From Glycine soja (lineage: Eukaryota; Streptophyta; Magnoliopsida; Fabales; Fabaceae), in NCBI RefSeq assembly GCF_004193775.1, contig NC_041011.1, forward strand, positions 13,324,968 through 13,388,967: a stretch of DNA of 64,000 nt, given 5' to 3'. Both the position numbers and the translations under genes were made by a program. The notes under the pieces are model-generated. The model worked only from the letters and a program-made list of their open reading frames with translations. It was not told the origin of the DNA and did no database searches. Positions 12,305 through 25,022 of this stretch are shown one piece after another. Each line of letters starts with the position of its first letter. Position 1 is the stretch's first letter.

Positions 12305-14818
12305 ATGACATCTTGTGAAACACCCACATCCCAAGAAGCATCTAGTCAAAATTCAAGGCCTAATATTAGAGGAAAGACTGACATAGCTTGGGCACATTGT
12401 AAGCTCATTTAGGAGGGTGACAAGATTGTTATAATGTGTATTTATTATGATAAAATTGTTAGGGAAGGTGAAATTAATAGATTAAATAGTCACTTGACTG
12501 GTGAAAAGGGTCAAGTTTCTTTGTGATAAAAGGTGCCTCCCGATGTTCGTTATCAAATGAAACAGAATATTGAAGACAATAAGAGAAAGAATAAGAAAAG
12601 AAGAATTAATGAAGAACATGATTTTTGTTCACCTAGTGAAGAGTGGTGAAGTGAAAATAGAAGTAGAACAACAAAGTGAACAAACACAAAGGATAACTGA
12701 AAAAGTGAGGACAAGTGGTCACATTGGGAATTATTTTCAGCCTTGAACCACTCGTGGATCTCAACCTACCTTGAAATTTGTGCTACAAAATAAACAAGTG
12801 ATATGAAGGTGTGACCTTGCTATTGCTAAATGGTTCATTGATGCATCTATTTCATTTAATGTAGCTAATTCAACATATTTTCATCCTATGATTGATGCTC
12901 TCTGTAGCATGATTCCAAGATACAAGGTTTCAAGTATGCATTGTCTTCGTGGTGATTTGTAAAATAGTTGGGTTGATGATGTGCATAAACTTTTAGATGA
13001 TTATTTTTTCATTTGGAAAAAAAAAACTGGTTGTACTCTTATGGTAGATGGATGGATTGATAGGAAAAAGACAACTCTTATCAATTTTTTGGTTTCTTGT
13101 CCTAAAGGAACTATTTTTCTAAAATCTGTTGATGTCTCTCATGCTTCTAAATCTGGTGATTTGTTGTTTAAGCTTTTCAAGGATGTTGTGTTACGTGTTG
13201 GTCCTGAAAATGTAGTTCATATAGTAACTGACAATGTTGCCAATTGTGTTTCTACTAGTAGGTTACTGGAAAAAAGTTTCCTAAATTGTTTTGGTCTCCT
13301 TGTGTAGCACATTGCATCAATTTGATGTTGCAAGACATGGGAAAAATGGAGGGAGTTAGTGAGGTTGTGTCACATGCCTTAAAAATGACTAAATATATTT
13401 ATAATTATTGCTATGCTTTTTTTTATGAGAAAGTATACAATTGGAAGGGAAATACTCCATCCTTCTCCTACTCGCTTTACTACTAATTTCATTGCTTTGC
13501 AGAGTATTTTGGCTCAAAAAGATATATTAAGAGTCATGGTAACATCTCAAGACTGGACAAGCTCAACTTATGGCAAAGAAGTCAAGACAAAACAATTTAT
13601 GGAACAAGTCTTAGAATCTGGGTTTTGGAGTAAATGTGTTGATGTAGTGAAACTGCTTGAGCGACTTGTGCGTGTGTTGCGTATGGTTGATACTCAAGAT
13701 AAACCTGTTATGCGTTTTCTCTACCGAGCCATGTATAAAGCTAGAGAAGAGATGGTAAAGAGATTGCAAAGAAATAAAATAAAAGTGGAGCCTTACTTGA
13801 AAATCTTATATCATCGTTGGGATTCACAACTTCACAAAAATTTCCATGCCACGAGTTATTAGTTAAATCCTACTTATCGATTTAATGAGGAAGAACTTGA
13901 ACAACATATGACTACAAAAACTGGTCTGTTATATGACATTGAAAGATGCTCACAGAGATAGTTGTGAACTAAGCTAACTATTGAGACAAGAATTTACAAT
14001 AATGCTAAGTTGGATTTTGGAAGACAAACTGCTTTGGATGAACGAAATACAATCATGCCAAGTAACTTTCATAACTTATAAATTGTAATCTTCTTAATAT
14101 TTATTTGTGAGTTGTGACTTTATTTGTTATTAATTTATTTTATGACATGCAATATTTTATATCAATGATAGGCATCTTATGGATGTGGGGTACCACATTT
14201 GTAAAAGTTGGCTATTCGTATTTTAAGTCAAACTTGTAGTGCTTCAGGCTATGAGTGGAATTGGAGTGTATTTAAGCACATTCATTCAAAAAGAAAAGAA
14301 ATAGGTTGGAGCATCAGAAACTTAATGATTTACTCTATGTTTGTCACAACTTGAGGAATAGGTATTATTATATTTTTATTCTTTTTTCATTGTTTATCTT
14401 TCTATATTACATATGGTTACATTAGGAAAAAGAGACAACAAAACTATGATCCTATTAATTTGGAAACACTTGATGACCATGTTGATTGGGTAATGGAGGA
14501 TTCACCACTATTCTTAACCAATGAGGAGGTGGATGCATTAGGCAAAGTCCTTGCAAATATGACCATTCAATCACTTTCAAATAATATTGGTATATTTCAA
14601 TCATATTTTTATTTCAAATTTGTTTCATACTTGTTATCTCTAAATGCTAATTACTACTTTCTATCTAATTTTTGTTGTCATAGGTCCTTTAAATTTGGAT
14701 GATCATGTTGGTGAAACACAAGGCAATCCCATGGAAAACATGAATTTAAATGAAAGCAATATTGATCATGAAGTTACAATGGGAGATTCTTCTGAGTTCT
14801 TTAATGAATAAAGAGTTC
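12305..14818 (+). pseudogene. hAT transposase (BED finger, DUF659, dimerisation domain)
   Basis: From the ATG at 12305 the frame shows a decayed BED zinc finger: an AW..C motif, GEINRLNSHLTGEKGQV and KVPPDVRYQM, with the second Cys of the CxxC pair replaced and stops at the GDK and VSL positions. A DUF659-type region lies at 12981-13307 (GCTLMVDGWIDRKKTTLINF, VHIVTDNVANC). A WSPCVAHCINLMLQDMG segment follows in another frame. Residues at 13500-13860 read FLYRAMYKAREEM and YLKILYHRWDSQLHKNFHA. The dimerisation motif CSASGYEWNWSVFKHIHSK is at 14240-14300, followed by an acidic C-terminal tail. Several stops and frameshifts make it non-functional. The order is that of plant Ac-like transposases. 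Confidence 0.85.
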
Positions 14819-15421
14819 CTAAAAATAACAATGACTTAGTTTATGTCCATTGGCCATAGAAAAAAAGTTAAACTTGTTTAAGAACACATGTTGAACTTGA
14901 ACTTATTTAGCTATTTATTTATGTTTATGATCTTTATTACTTGTTTGTTTGAACTTGGACAATGATTTTTTTTTAACATTTTGGTATCTAATTATATATG
15001 TTATGGAATTATATTAATTTGTGATGTTATTTTTAAATATTTTAAGACAGGCATAATTTTTTTATATTTTTTTATTACAAACCGGGTTATGCGGGTCAAC
15101 TAGTGACCCAATACCATGATCGGGTCAGTGAGTCGCTTTTTAAAATTATGGTATTAATTTGTTTATTACAAATTAGTTTTTGAAGCATTAAATTTTTAAT
15201 AATTTATTTTATATTTATGTTAACATAACATTATTAATAAAGTATTAGGGACACAATTTCATGATATTTTAGTTTTTTTTAGATCACGTGTATTTTTTAC
15301 TAAAATCAACCAATTCTGTTTGAGTTGATCATTATATAAACAATGAAACTCTTATTTTAAATATTTAACACAATTACATATTTAAAATTGGTACTCAAGA
15401 CTTATGTTTAAGCTTAAACAA

Positions 15422-15965
15422 TCACACACCAATCGTTCTAACTACCCCATAAGATAAAAGCTCAACCCATTTCATAGCTTGAAGCACAGCATAAGCCTCT
15501 CCAACATAGAAGGCAGCCGACCTGTATAAGCTTGAATGAAGTTTCCCAATTCGATCATCACACATATAGCATTCAAAACCAATTTTATTATTATTGTAAT
15601 AAAAACTAATAATTAACATTTACAGAATAAAAAAATAAAATTAACAAGCCCCGGATCAGGTTTCACCCAATTTCTAATTGCTGTTAAATTTGGCAGCTGA
15701 ACTGCCAATCCTGTAAAGATAGAGGAAGCTGTTGCCACAACAGAATCAACAATTGAGTCCCACAACTTAACATTCCTCTCCTAAGGCTCATAGCAAATTT
15801 ATTGGAGTTATCTACTTTCAAAATACTGAGAATCTTGAACACTAGTTCTGAAAAAGATTCCACATTATTAATGATAAGGAGATTCGATGGTATAATCTTT
15901 TGAATTTTATGAAACTTTATTTTATAATAATACTTAATAATATTTCTAAGGAATGCATGTGTCAT
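15422..15965 (-). pseudogene. RNase-H-like (RVT_3) domain relic of a LINE-type element
   Basis: Two adjacent minus-strand frames fit one decayed protein. The upstream part (15684-15965) reads ESFSELVFKILSILKVDNSN and NKFAMSL. The downstream part (15422-15619) reads GFECYMCDDRIGKLHSSL and GEAYAVLQAMKWVELLSYGV. The second resembles the E-A-x-A-L..A helix of RVT_3 RNase-H-like domains found at the C-terminus of plant non-LTR retrotransposons. The catalytic DSK region beyond it is missing. No reverse transcriptase is seen nearby, so this is a fragment. Confidence 0.55.
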
Positions 15966-17996
15966 ATAAATATTAATTTGTTGGAATTCGATCAGGACGT
16001 TTGATGTTTATATGTCCTGAAAATTTGGTATGATTGAATAACTTTAAATGTATTAGATGAATTTATTACCGAAATTTCTGTGTGGAGCATCATACCATGT
16101 CCTCAATAATAAAAAATGGTTTGACGTATCAAATGAATGTATCTCATATTTAAAGATTATCCCATACTACCTCATTCAAAATCAAACTTAAAATAGTTTT
16201 AACTTTATTCAATGTTCATTATACTAACGTATAAAAACAAAATAAAAGATAATAATTAAATGATGTCATACGACCACTACACACGAAAAGAAAAAAGCAC
16301 TTACACACCTCACAACAATTCCATTTTAAACATTTTTTTTAAAATAAAGGATCTTCAGAGCTCATTAGAATCACAACAAACTTTAAAATTTAATAAACAC
16401 TTAAAAGAGTACTTATAGGATATTCACATCTTTATGGAATGAGTCTATTCCTTTCTGATTGAATCAACATTTATTCGCTCACATTCAAAACATTAATTCA
16501 ACCAATTTTAGAATATCAAATCACAATGTTCATTTTCTCCAAGTTCTATATGAAGTAGTCCCTTATGAAAGAGAAGATCTTCTGCCTAATAAAGAAGCTC
16601 CTAAGAACTATGTTTAGATCACATTCTCAATTACCATTGAATATTTATTACATACTTCCTCGTTCTTATTTTTATAACATAATCAAGAAATATTTTCGTA
16701 TGTTATTACAAGACTTCATTTCATCTCTTTTATACATTAATTATTTTTTAATTAAAATATTTAAATTATTTTTTTCTCTGTCCTATGAAGATGGGAGAAG
16801 ATGATTAGGTTCTCATTAATAAAATTAAAGATAAATTTAGAAAAATATTATAATTATAGATAAATTTAATGCTAATAACTAAATTAATTAACTTTCTCTT
16901 TTTCTTTGATGAACTTGAATATTAAAACAAAAATATAATTAACTTTCTTAATAAATATAAATTAATCAATTATGTCTTATAATTAATTAGAAACAGAGAA
17001 AATATCTGCTTATAGTATTGCATTTGTCCATCCTGTTTAATTTTTAAAATATTTTGGGTGTGAGAGTGAGTCTAAAGAGACTTCTTCAACGGAGAATACT
17101 AGTTAGCCTAATTATGAAAGTTTATAGAAAGGATAATTGAGTATAAGATCTCCATGGCTATATAGTGAAATCTCCTTTAGGAATTGGACGTAGTTCTTGG
17201 TATTTTAAAAGTGAATCAAGAAAAATCTCATTTAAGGGAAGAAAGAATTACAATTAAAAAAACTTTTCATTTAAAAGTTTATAAATAAGTTTGTTATAAA
17301 TTACTAATGTATAAGGATATTGCTAAAAAATTTAGACAATTGTTTTAAAACTTTTTCAAATAATCTTACTTTATTGCCTTTAACTTAATTACTAGAGCAT
17401 TAATTTTTCTTTTGAAAAGTATTTTATTTTATCAAAAAAGTTCTAACACATAATTTAACTTCCTTTTTGTGTTATCCAACAATATATGTTATTTTTATTT
17501 GATATTTAACTAAAATTATATAATTTAATATTTAATATTTTTATTTATTCTTAAATATATTTTTTTATGAAAGAAATATGTTGAAATTTTTAGATTATTA
17601 TGTTATAGGTGTAAATTATCTATCAATCTTGTAAATGACTGATACATTATGTTAATCTTTAGTAAAATATCTTATCAAAAATTAAAAAAAAAATATGTTG
17701 AAGTTTTAATAAAGAGAATAGATCAAATGGAGAATATTCTTACTTAAAAAGAATTTAAAGTTTATTGATTTTTTATTAGCATGATTCGTCACAACAGAAT
17801 TATATCATCTGATCGATATATTGCGGATCGATCCATATACCGAATAAAACCTTTAAGTGGTGTTACTTTTTATAAAAAAAAAAAATGATCAACATGCTAA
17901 GGTGTTTTTATTATTATGATTTTTCATAATTAATCTTACTTTAATCTAATAGATAAATACTATAACATTCCCTAGGAGGAAAGCATTGATACCACT
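15966..17996. other. AT-rich intergenic DNA, no gene seen
   Basis: No convincing frame, transposon end or RNA gene was found. The ORF at 16565-16804 is AT-biased and has no family signature. Base composition is very AT-rich throughout. Confidence 0.55.
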
Positions 17997-19165
17997 TGTA
18001 ACGTTTATATGATCATTTGATTATTTTTACAAATCAACACAAGATTTCTTAACATATTTTATTCTTACTCACATGTTATTTATCTCATAATTACTCAAAG
18101 CTAAATATTATTAGATTTGGACAACCATGTGTCTCATCCATCTTAGATTATGATGCATAACATAAGTATAAATTATTGATTGATATTCTAATTAGTTTCT
18201 GACAAGTGGACATAATTATTATGTTAAAGCAATGTTGTCCACAATTATAGAGAGTATGTTCTATTTCACCCTAGCGTCCAACATGCTATGTTTAATGAGC
18301 ATCCACTCTTGTGCATAACACATTGTCATAAGGTAAATTCTTGCGTCTAGTCTCAAGGACTGAGTATTACGAAAAAGGAAAGTGCACATGAACTATTTTA
18401 TTCAAAATTCATTTGTTTCTATTATATTTGAATAGCTAACATTTGAATTTAAGAAAATGACAACATAGAAGAGACTATAAGACCTTTGAGGAATATCCCC
18501 GAGAAGGTCACTTTCACGAAAGTCAAAAAGCCCATGGTGTTATCTGTACTTCATATAAATCCTCATCATTCAGAGCTTAACACATCGACCAATTCCTCTA
18601 TATGAGACAATGGTCATTTTAAGACAATGACACAAATCCCACAATGGATATCTCACTGAAGTCTATATAAAAGGATGTTTCCCTCAATGAATCAAAATGA
18701 TGGGAAAAAATGAAAAAAAAAAAAAGAACAAGAGCACAAGAAGATTACTTGAGGCGAAACTCAGTTATAGAAACACTACATGTTCTGCACTAATATTATT
18801 CTATGCAAAGCAAAATAGTTTGTATTTGTACTTAATTGTATATTCAGTCATTGAGTGTTGAGAATATTTGTATTCAATCAAACATTTAATTGTCAAAGTC
18901 AGGAGTGACTTAGTGTTAAAAAATACTTGGATTCTTAAATTCAGGGGAAGTATGAGAATATATCAGAAGTGCTGTTAAAAATACTTGTAAAACCAGGAGT
19001 GACAAGTTTGAATCCTTGCTTGTAATCAGTATATGATTAATGGAACCATATACTTGTCCTTAAAGAAGAACGGGGTGTAGCTCAAGTTGAACAAACAAGT
19101 ATAAATCAAGTATTTCTACTTCTCTCCATGTGTTTTATCGGTTATTCTTATTACATTTTCTAACA
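17997..19165 (+). repeat. Probable solo LTR (Ty1/copia-like)
   Basis: The segment starts TGTAACG and ends TTCTAACA. The flanks CCACT (17992-17996) and TCACT (19166-19170) match at four of five bases. A TATA box (CTATATAAAAGG) lies near 18662-18673. Near 19070-19120 there is a diverged copy of the block seen near the 3' end of the other copia LTRs here (GGGGTGTAGCTCAAGTTGAA..AAGTATAAATC). At 1169 bp it is close in size to the 1157-bp LTR at 35097-36253. No coding region adjoins it. The borders are inferred and could be wrong. Confidence 0.5.
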
Positions 19166-20660
19166 TCACTTTACATAAATGTTTATTTGAAAAATTGTTT
19201 TAAGAACATCTTATTTGCCACTAGACGACCACTTTGTTCCTCATTACACAATCTATTTACTCTCAGTGGACAACCGGTGTTTATCTCTGTATTATTCATA
19301 TTATCCCTGTTATTGCGAAAAAGTTTTTATTTTTGATACACACTCTATTCAACTCTCCCATTTTAGGTTGTCTCTTGCAATTTCAAACATGCTTAATTTA
19401 GAATTATTAAACGATAAATTACTAAAAAATAAATATATTTTGTTGGTACAAATAATAGAATTTTTTTTAAAATATTTCTTATTTATATAGTGTGATAGCA
19501 GCACAACTTATGAATTCTATTCAAATGTATATTTGATTCATTCATATATTTGTTTTGTTAGAAGTTTATGAAGAGTCATTCCTTATTATATATGTTATCT
19601 GTGTCTCATCTCTTTTTATTTTGGTGATCACTTTTCGTGTTTGTCAGATGTTACATCTGCACTCCAAATATTACCTTACAATCCATGTCATCCAGAAAAG
19701 CAATATACTGTTCGATAGGACATTTATTTGGTACAGAGAAAAAGTAAGGCAAGAAATTAACTAGCTAATGATAAGTCAAAACTTAAAAGAGCAATGAATA
19801 AGGTTTTTATTTGGCTGATAATTATTAGTAAGTTTTATTGATTTAACATACATATACTGCATAATATTTACGGAGAAAATATAATAGCATAGTATGGCCG
19901 ACTCACCGACCACTATATGCTTAACTTTTTCAACATTTTCTTAAGTAAAATTTTACCATTTACTAAAGAATTTTTTATTATTATAATTACTTGGTAAAAA
20001 AACTAAATATTTTTAAAATGTTTTTATATTGTTTGATGGTGTTGTAAAAAATTTATATAAGTTACGTAATATTTAAATTTAAATTCTTTTTAAATCAGCA
20101 CTATATTTATATATCATGGATTTTACTTTTTTGAAGGATTCAAAGAATGTAGTATATATGTATTCCTCTTACCTTGAGACAGCTATACTACATATCCTAA
20201 CCTTATCTGTTTTCCACTTGGTCCAAACAGCCTTAACACGCCTTAATGATATATTCCATGGTAGCCAGCTGCATAATAAAAGTATTACTATTAAATGTAT
20301 TACAGGCATTAATTGGCTGAAACAGCAATTCGTTGACCTTTTGTATACATCGAGAATAAAAATCACATTTTCTAGTGATATGTACATATAAAAAAAAACC
20401 CTCAATCTATTTAATCTTTCAAAATCATACATATTGTCACATTGATTATATTTTTAAAAAAAAAATATATGACGATAAATTATGCTTCAAACATTTAAAT
20501 AATTATCACCAAGAGCATAAATAAATTAGTAAATAATTATCACCAAGAGCATAAATCAACTAGTAAGAAGTTATTTTGGCTTAAACAATCTTAAGTTTGA
20601 GCCTTTTTTTTAACCATCCTAATTGAAATTTTTGGTTCTCGGTGGAGTCTTAGGGTATTT
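19166..20660. other. AT-rich intergenic DNA with a short tandem duplication
   Basis: No gene was recognised; the frames at 19130-19764 and 20116-20432 are AT-biased without family motifs. A short tandem duplication with a period of about 34 bp, containing AATAATTATCACCAAGAGCA, occupies roughly 20495-20565. Confidence 0.5.
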
Positions 20661-20689
20661 TACAAGTTTTGGTCCTTTAGTCCAATTAT

Positions 20690-21361
20690 AAGACTAATCA
20701 TTGATTTGAGTTCACACTTAAAGTTTATCACCTCTCTTCAAGAATGTATTATGCAAGATATAAGACAAGTTATTTTCTAAAAATTCATCTTGTGTTGTCA
20801 ATACAACTATACTCACTCATCGAGTATCTTGAGTTTGAGTCTAGAATATCTTGAGTTCGACTATGGGACTTGTTGGAAAAATCCCTTTACACACAATAAA
20901 ATTATCGGCACATCCAAGGGATCTTAGATGAAACTCAATGTAGAGTTATTATTTTTTGCTCTCTCTCTCTCTCTATATATATATAGTTAAACAACAATGC
21001 AAAATCTAAATCTTATCATATCATAATCTTTACAACAAGAAACAAATTCTTAAAATAAGTTAAAACAAATTAATAACATATTTAAACCTAGATAAAATCC
21101 TAAAGATTTGAAACATAACAAATTCCTAAAAGAATCTCCTTGAATCTGTATATTCCATTTATCTTGAAAGTTGAATTCTTCTCCAACATTCTTCTTCAGC
21201 ATGATTAATCGTTGGTTCAAGTTTACACTTAAAGTTTATCGCTCCTCCTCAAAAATACATTATGTAGGAATATAACACAAGTCATCTCTTACAAATTCAA
21301 CTTGTGTTGTCAATTGAACTACATTCATTGAGTATCTTGAGTTTGAGTCTAGAATATCTAG
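20690..21361. repeat. Pair of diverged direct repeats (about 165-180 bp each)
   Basis: The segments 20690-20872 and 21200-21361 share long strings, for example CACTTAAAGTTTATC, TTGTGTTGTCAAT and GAGTATCTTGAGTTTGAGTC, in the same order and orientation. About 330 bp separate them, including a CT/TA microsatellite at 20959-20985. They could be the remnant ends of an old insertion or a simple duplication. No coding potential is seen. Confidence 0.65.
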
Positions 21362-23510
21362 CTTGTAATTCAATTTTTTGTCATTATATTAAATTTTTTG
21401 AGATTTAATAATCTTTAATAAATTAACTTGATGACATTCAGTTTATATAAAAAAAATGACAAACAGATTTAGGGCACAAATATAACGACACATCAAACTT
21501 TAGAGATTGAAATGATATATTTTTTACTCTCAATTAACCAACTTTTTTTTAGAAACAGTCTCAACTACCTAGATCAACTGATATTGGATTTTTGTTTTTC
21601 AGGAGAAATATTGGATTGTTGAACTAAACTAGTAAGTTTTTTTTTAAAAAAAAAAATAGCTAGTAAATATTTTAACATATTGCGGAGGATACACCGTAGA
21701 AAAACAGATATTTTTCTATTAAAATAATAGAAGTAAATTAATTAAGTATACGGATAAGAATATTTACTATTTGAATGGAGAAGAGTTGAGTTATCACCAG
21801 CGAGCACCATGTATCTAAAGCAGGTCATCTCGATTGATTGAGAACAGATCGCTTAGCAAATACTAGTCTATTAAAATTAAATAAAAAATAATATTTATTT
21901 TACCTAAACAAATCAATAGCTAGATTACAAATTTTTGCGGAAAAAAAAAACTAAATCGCAGATTATATAACCGCATTGATGGGTACAAATTAAAACATTA
22001 ACTAACAAATACATAAATAATGTTTGGAATAAATTATAAATATAAAATAAAATTTTAGAAGTATTTGAAAATAAATTGTATTTGAAGAGATAAATATTTA
22101 CAAATATATTATTTTTATTTTATCTTTAAATTTTGAACAATTTATAAAAAAGTATATAGTTTTTTTCACATAATATATATAGATGGCAACAGCAACATCG
22201 ATGATCATGTTGACGACGATGGTGATGGTTATGACAGTAATTAACGATGACAATAGTCATGTTGGTGGTAACAACCATGGTCATAGTGGGAGGGGTTGAC
22301 GATAATGGTGATAGTTGTGATGACACCATAACAATTGTGATGATAAATTTGAGATATTGTGGGACGTCATAAAATAAATCTTTAAAATATTGAATTTTAT
22401 TAAATAAGAGATTTATTAAGATTTTAATTTGAATTTAAAATATTTTAATATAGCCGATGAGAATAATTTTCTCATTCTCACATAAGAGAAATATGGATTA
22501 TGAAGATTTAATATCATATGACCATTTAAAAAGTCATGCAAATTTTTTTAAAGATCATGTGATTTTTTGACATTAAATAGCAACCTTTCATATATGGTTA
22601 TATATATATATACCCTAACTTCATTTTTTTAAAATTTTCATTTCATACTTCATATTTTATTGACATTTTATTTTTTCACCTTTTAATTGTTTAATAACTG
22701 ATATGTTTACTTTTTATAAATAAATATAATTAAATTATATTAAATAATAATTAAAAACATATTATATTATTAATAAATAAATTAAAAATATTTGAATAGT
22801 TTTCAATTCAATATAACTGTTATACACTTCACTGCTAATATGTTTTAATTTTATTTGTATAAATAATACTAGGAAAATGAATATTGTGTATATGAATTAT
22901 TAAACAAAGATCTTTCTTAATATAATATGAGATAGGTTTTCATTTCATTTTAAATTTTTAAAAGAGGATTAATTATGTTGTTGAATGAATAAAAAAATTT
23001 AGAACGAAATAACTTAAGGTGGTAAAATATTAATTTTATAATTTAGGAATAATTATATCTTTGATTCCCTATCATTTTTAATATGCAATTTTGATTTCTG
23101 TTTAAATTGTGCCAATTTGATCTCTCAATTTTTAACATTAAGATGTCGACGTGATGGTAAAAGTGGTGGGAGTGCAATTTAAGACCATCAAATTTGGTCA
23201 TTTGGAGCATAAACAATATTTTATATATAACATTACTTTTGAATGGGTTAATTACATTTTCTTATGCTGATGTATCACATGCAACCGGGAAAATTTAATT
23301 TTATTTAACATTAAATATTTATTATTTTAATTTTAAAAATTAAAAATAATATAAATATTATAATATTAAATTAAATAATATAATATAAATAATGTGATGT
23401 AAAAAGAATAGAAAAACACGAAGCAAAACTGATGGATTTGGATTAAGTGACTTTGTAGAGAATGTGACTTTTTCTCAAATCTTAGACTATAAGATTAACT
23501 ACATTTTGTC
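21362..23510. other. AT-rich intergenic DNA
   Basis: No gene was recognised. At 22186-22330 a patch of GAT/GGT/GTT-type imperfect triplet repeat gives an artefactual His-rich reading on the minus strand. Nothing else stands out. Confidence 0.5.
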
Positions 23511-23514
23511 ATGT

Positions 23515-24015
23515 TAAAATATATTTTCTTTTCTCTTATTTTTTTAAAATGTGTAATTTTAAGTTTTTTTATTTTTTAATTGAAACATTTTATCTATTAT
23601 TTTAAAAAAAATTATGATTTTAATCTTTGATTTTTTAATTGAAATATTTTGTTCCTTATTTTTTAAAAATCCATAATTTTATTTCTTTTGAACAATTTCA
23701 AATGTTGATCTATGTATTTTATAAACATTGATTGACATATGTCTATTTATTATTCATATGATAAATATTTTTTAAAATTATTTAATTGCTAGCTAGCTAA
23801 ATTTATCAAAAAATATATATATAGTCAAGTCTAAAGTTGAAAATTGAGATTAGAATTACTGATTTTTTAAAAAGTTAAATACAAAATATATCAATTAAAA
23901 AATAAAAAATAAAAATTATATCTTTTTAAAAATTGAGAAAAAATGTTTCAATTAAAAAATAAAATTATAGATTTAGAAAAATAAGGGAATGAAAATTTCA
24001 TTTTAATCTTTTTTC
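23515..24015. repeat. Long AT-rich inverted repeat (MITE-like)
   Basis: The left half contains repeated units of TTTTTTAATTGAAA and AATTTTATTT near 23570-23690. The right half contains the complementary TTTCAATTAAAAAATAAAAT arrangement near 23890-23970. The structure suggests a long-inverted-repeat DNA element. Borders and target duplication were not resolved, and low sequence complexity inflates the similarity. Confidence 0.35.
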
Positions 24016-25013
24016 TTAAAAGATATATTTAATTGAATTATTAATTTAGTTTTTAAAAGTATTTTTTATACTTTGAAACCATAAAAAGTACTACTAAAAA
24101 TATAGATTAATTGATATAAAATTATTTCAGCTAGTAATTTTTAGGAGAAAAACGATTACCGTCATAATAAGAGTCTTACGCAGTATAAAAAGGATTGTCT
24201 TCAGGTTTTGGTGATGTGTATAAAAAAACTGTCCAAATTTTTTTGGCAATAAATTACTTGAAATTTCTTTCTCGGTGAAAAAATTCTGACAATTTAAACA
24301 ATAATTGATATCACAGTTAAACTAAAATAATTATACTGCTTAAGTTATGTATAAAGATATAAAAAATAAATTAATTATTAAATTAAAAATATTTTTAAAA
24401 AAAATTACATATTCTTTCCCCATTCTTATTGCATTTACACGTCTTTATTTTTTCTTTATTTCTTTCGCTCTTAGATTTTAGGTTACTTTGATTTTTTGTA
24501 ATAACGTATATTAAATTTTATTTATTTATTTATATTTTTAATATGTATTTATTATATTTATATAAAAAACCACTTTAAAATTACTTATTTTTACTTTAGT
24601 TATCAAAATAATTAATATAATGAAAAAGACATCTACATAAATTAAAACTCATTTTAGTTACTACGCATATGAAATCAATTTTAATTCAAAGTCTCTAAAT
24701 ACTATTCTTGGTGAAAAATAATTTTCTAATATTTATTATTTAGATAAAAATCACATTTCTTTAAATTATGTTCACTCAAAATCAATTATATAAAATTATA
24801 TTGATGTAATCGATTCGACAAACACCCATTCAAACACACTAACTTTCAGATATTATAAAATCACCTTAATCTAAAATAGTTATTATATTTTAACCTCATT
24901 AGAAATCATTCTTAGAATTTTCTCAAAAAAAATAATCCAAATAATTCTTAGAATAACTTTTAAAATAATTATGAAAACAGTTAATAAATTTATAATACAT
25001 GATAATTTATAAT
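24016..25013. other. AT-rich intergenic DNA, no gene seen
   Basis: There is no convincing frame or repeat border. The composition is extremely AT-rich. Confidence 0.5.
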
Positions 25014-25022
25014 TAAATAATA

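Larger units (their letters stand above)
9974..15150 (+). mobile_element. hAT DNA transposon, autonomous-sized, broken transposase
   Basis: A perfect 8-bp direct repeat GTATTAAT flanks the element (9966-9973 and 15151-15158), the duplication length diagnostic of hAT elements. The ends start CA and finish TG and form a weak inverted repeat (about 9 of the first 13 bases). Subterminal regions are GC-rich with repeated GGTCA/GACC and CGGGT strings at 9995-10105 and 15075-15130. Inside are a transposase 5' leader and coding relic. A smaller hAT derivative is inserted near the left end. The gap to the Ty3/gypsy element is only about 50 bp. Confidence 0.85.

Noticed and set aside
18460..19120. Endogenous pararetrovirus promoter/leader
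   Set aside because: The TATA box and leader could suggest this, but no pararetroviral coding motif is nearby and the TG..CA ends with a near duplication fit a solo LTR better.
22126..22329. His-rich minus-strand frame
   Set aside because: Produced by GAT/GGT-type triplet repetition; no family motif or gene context.
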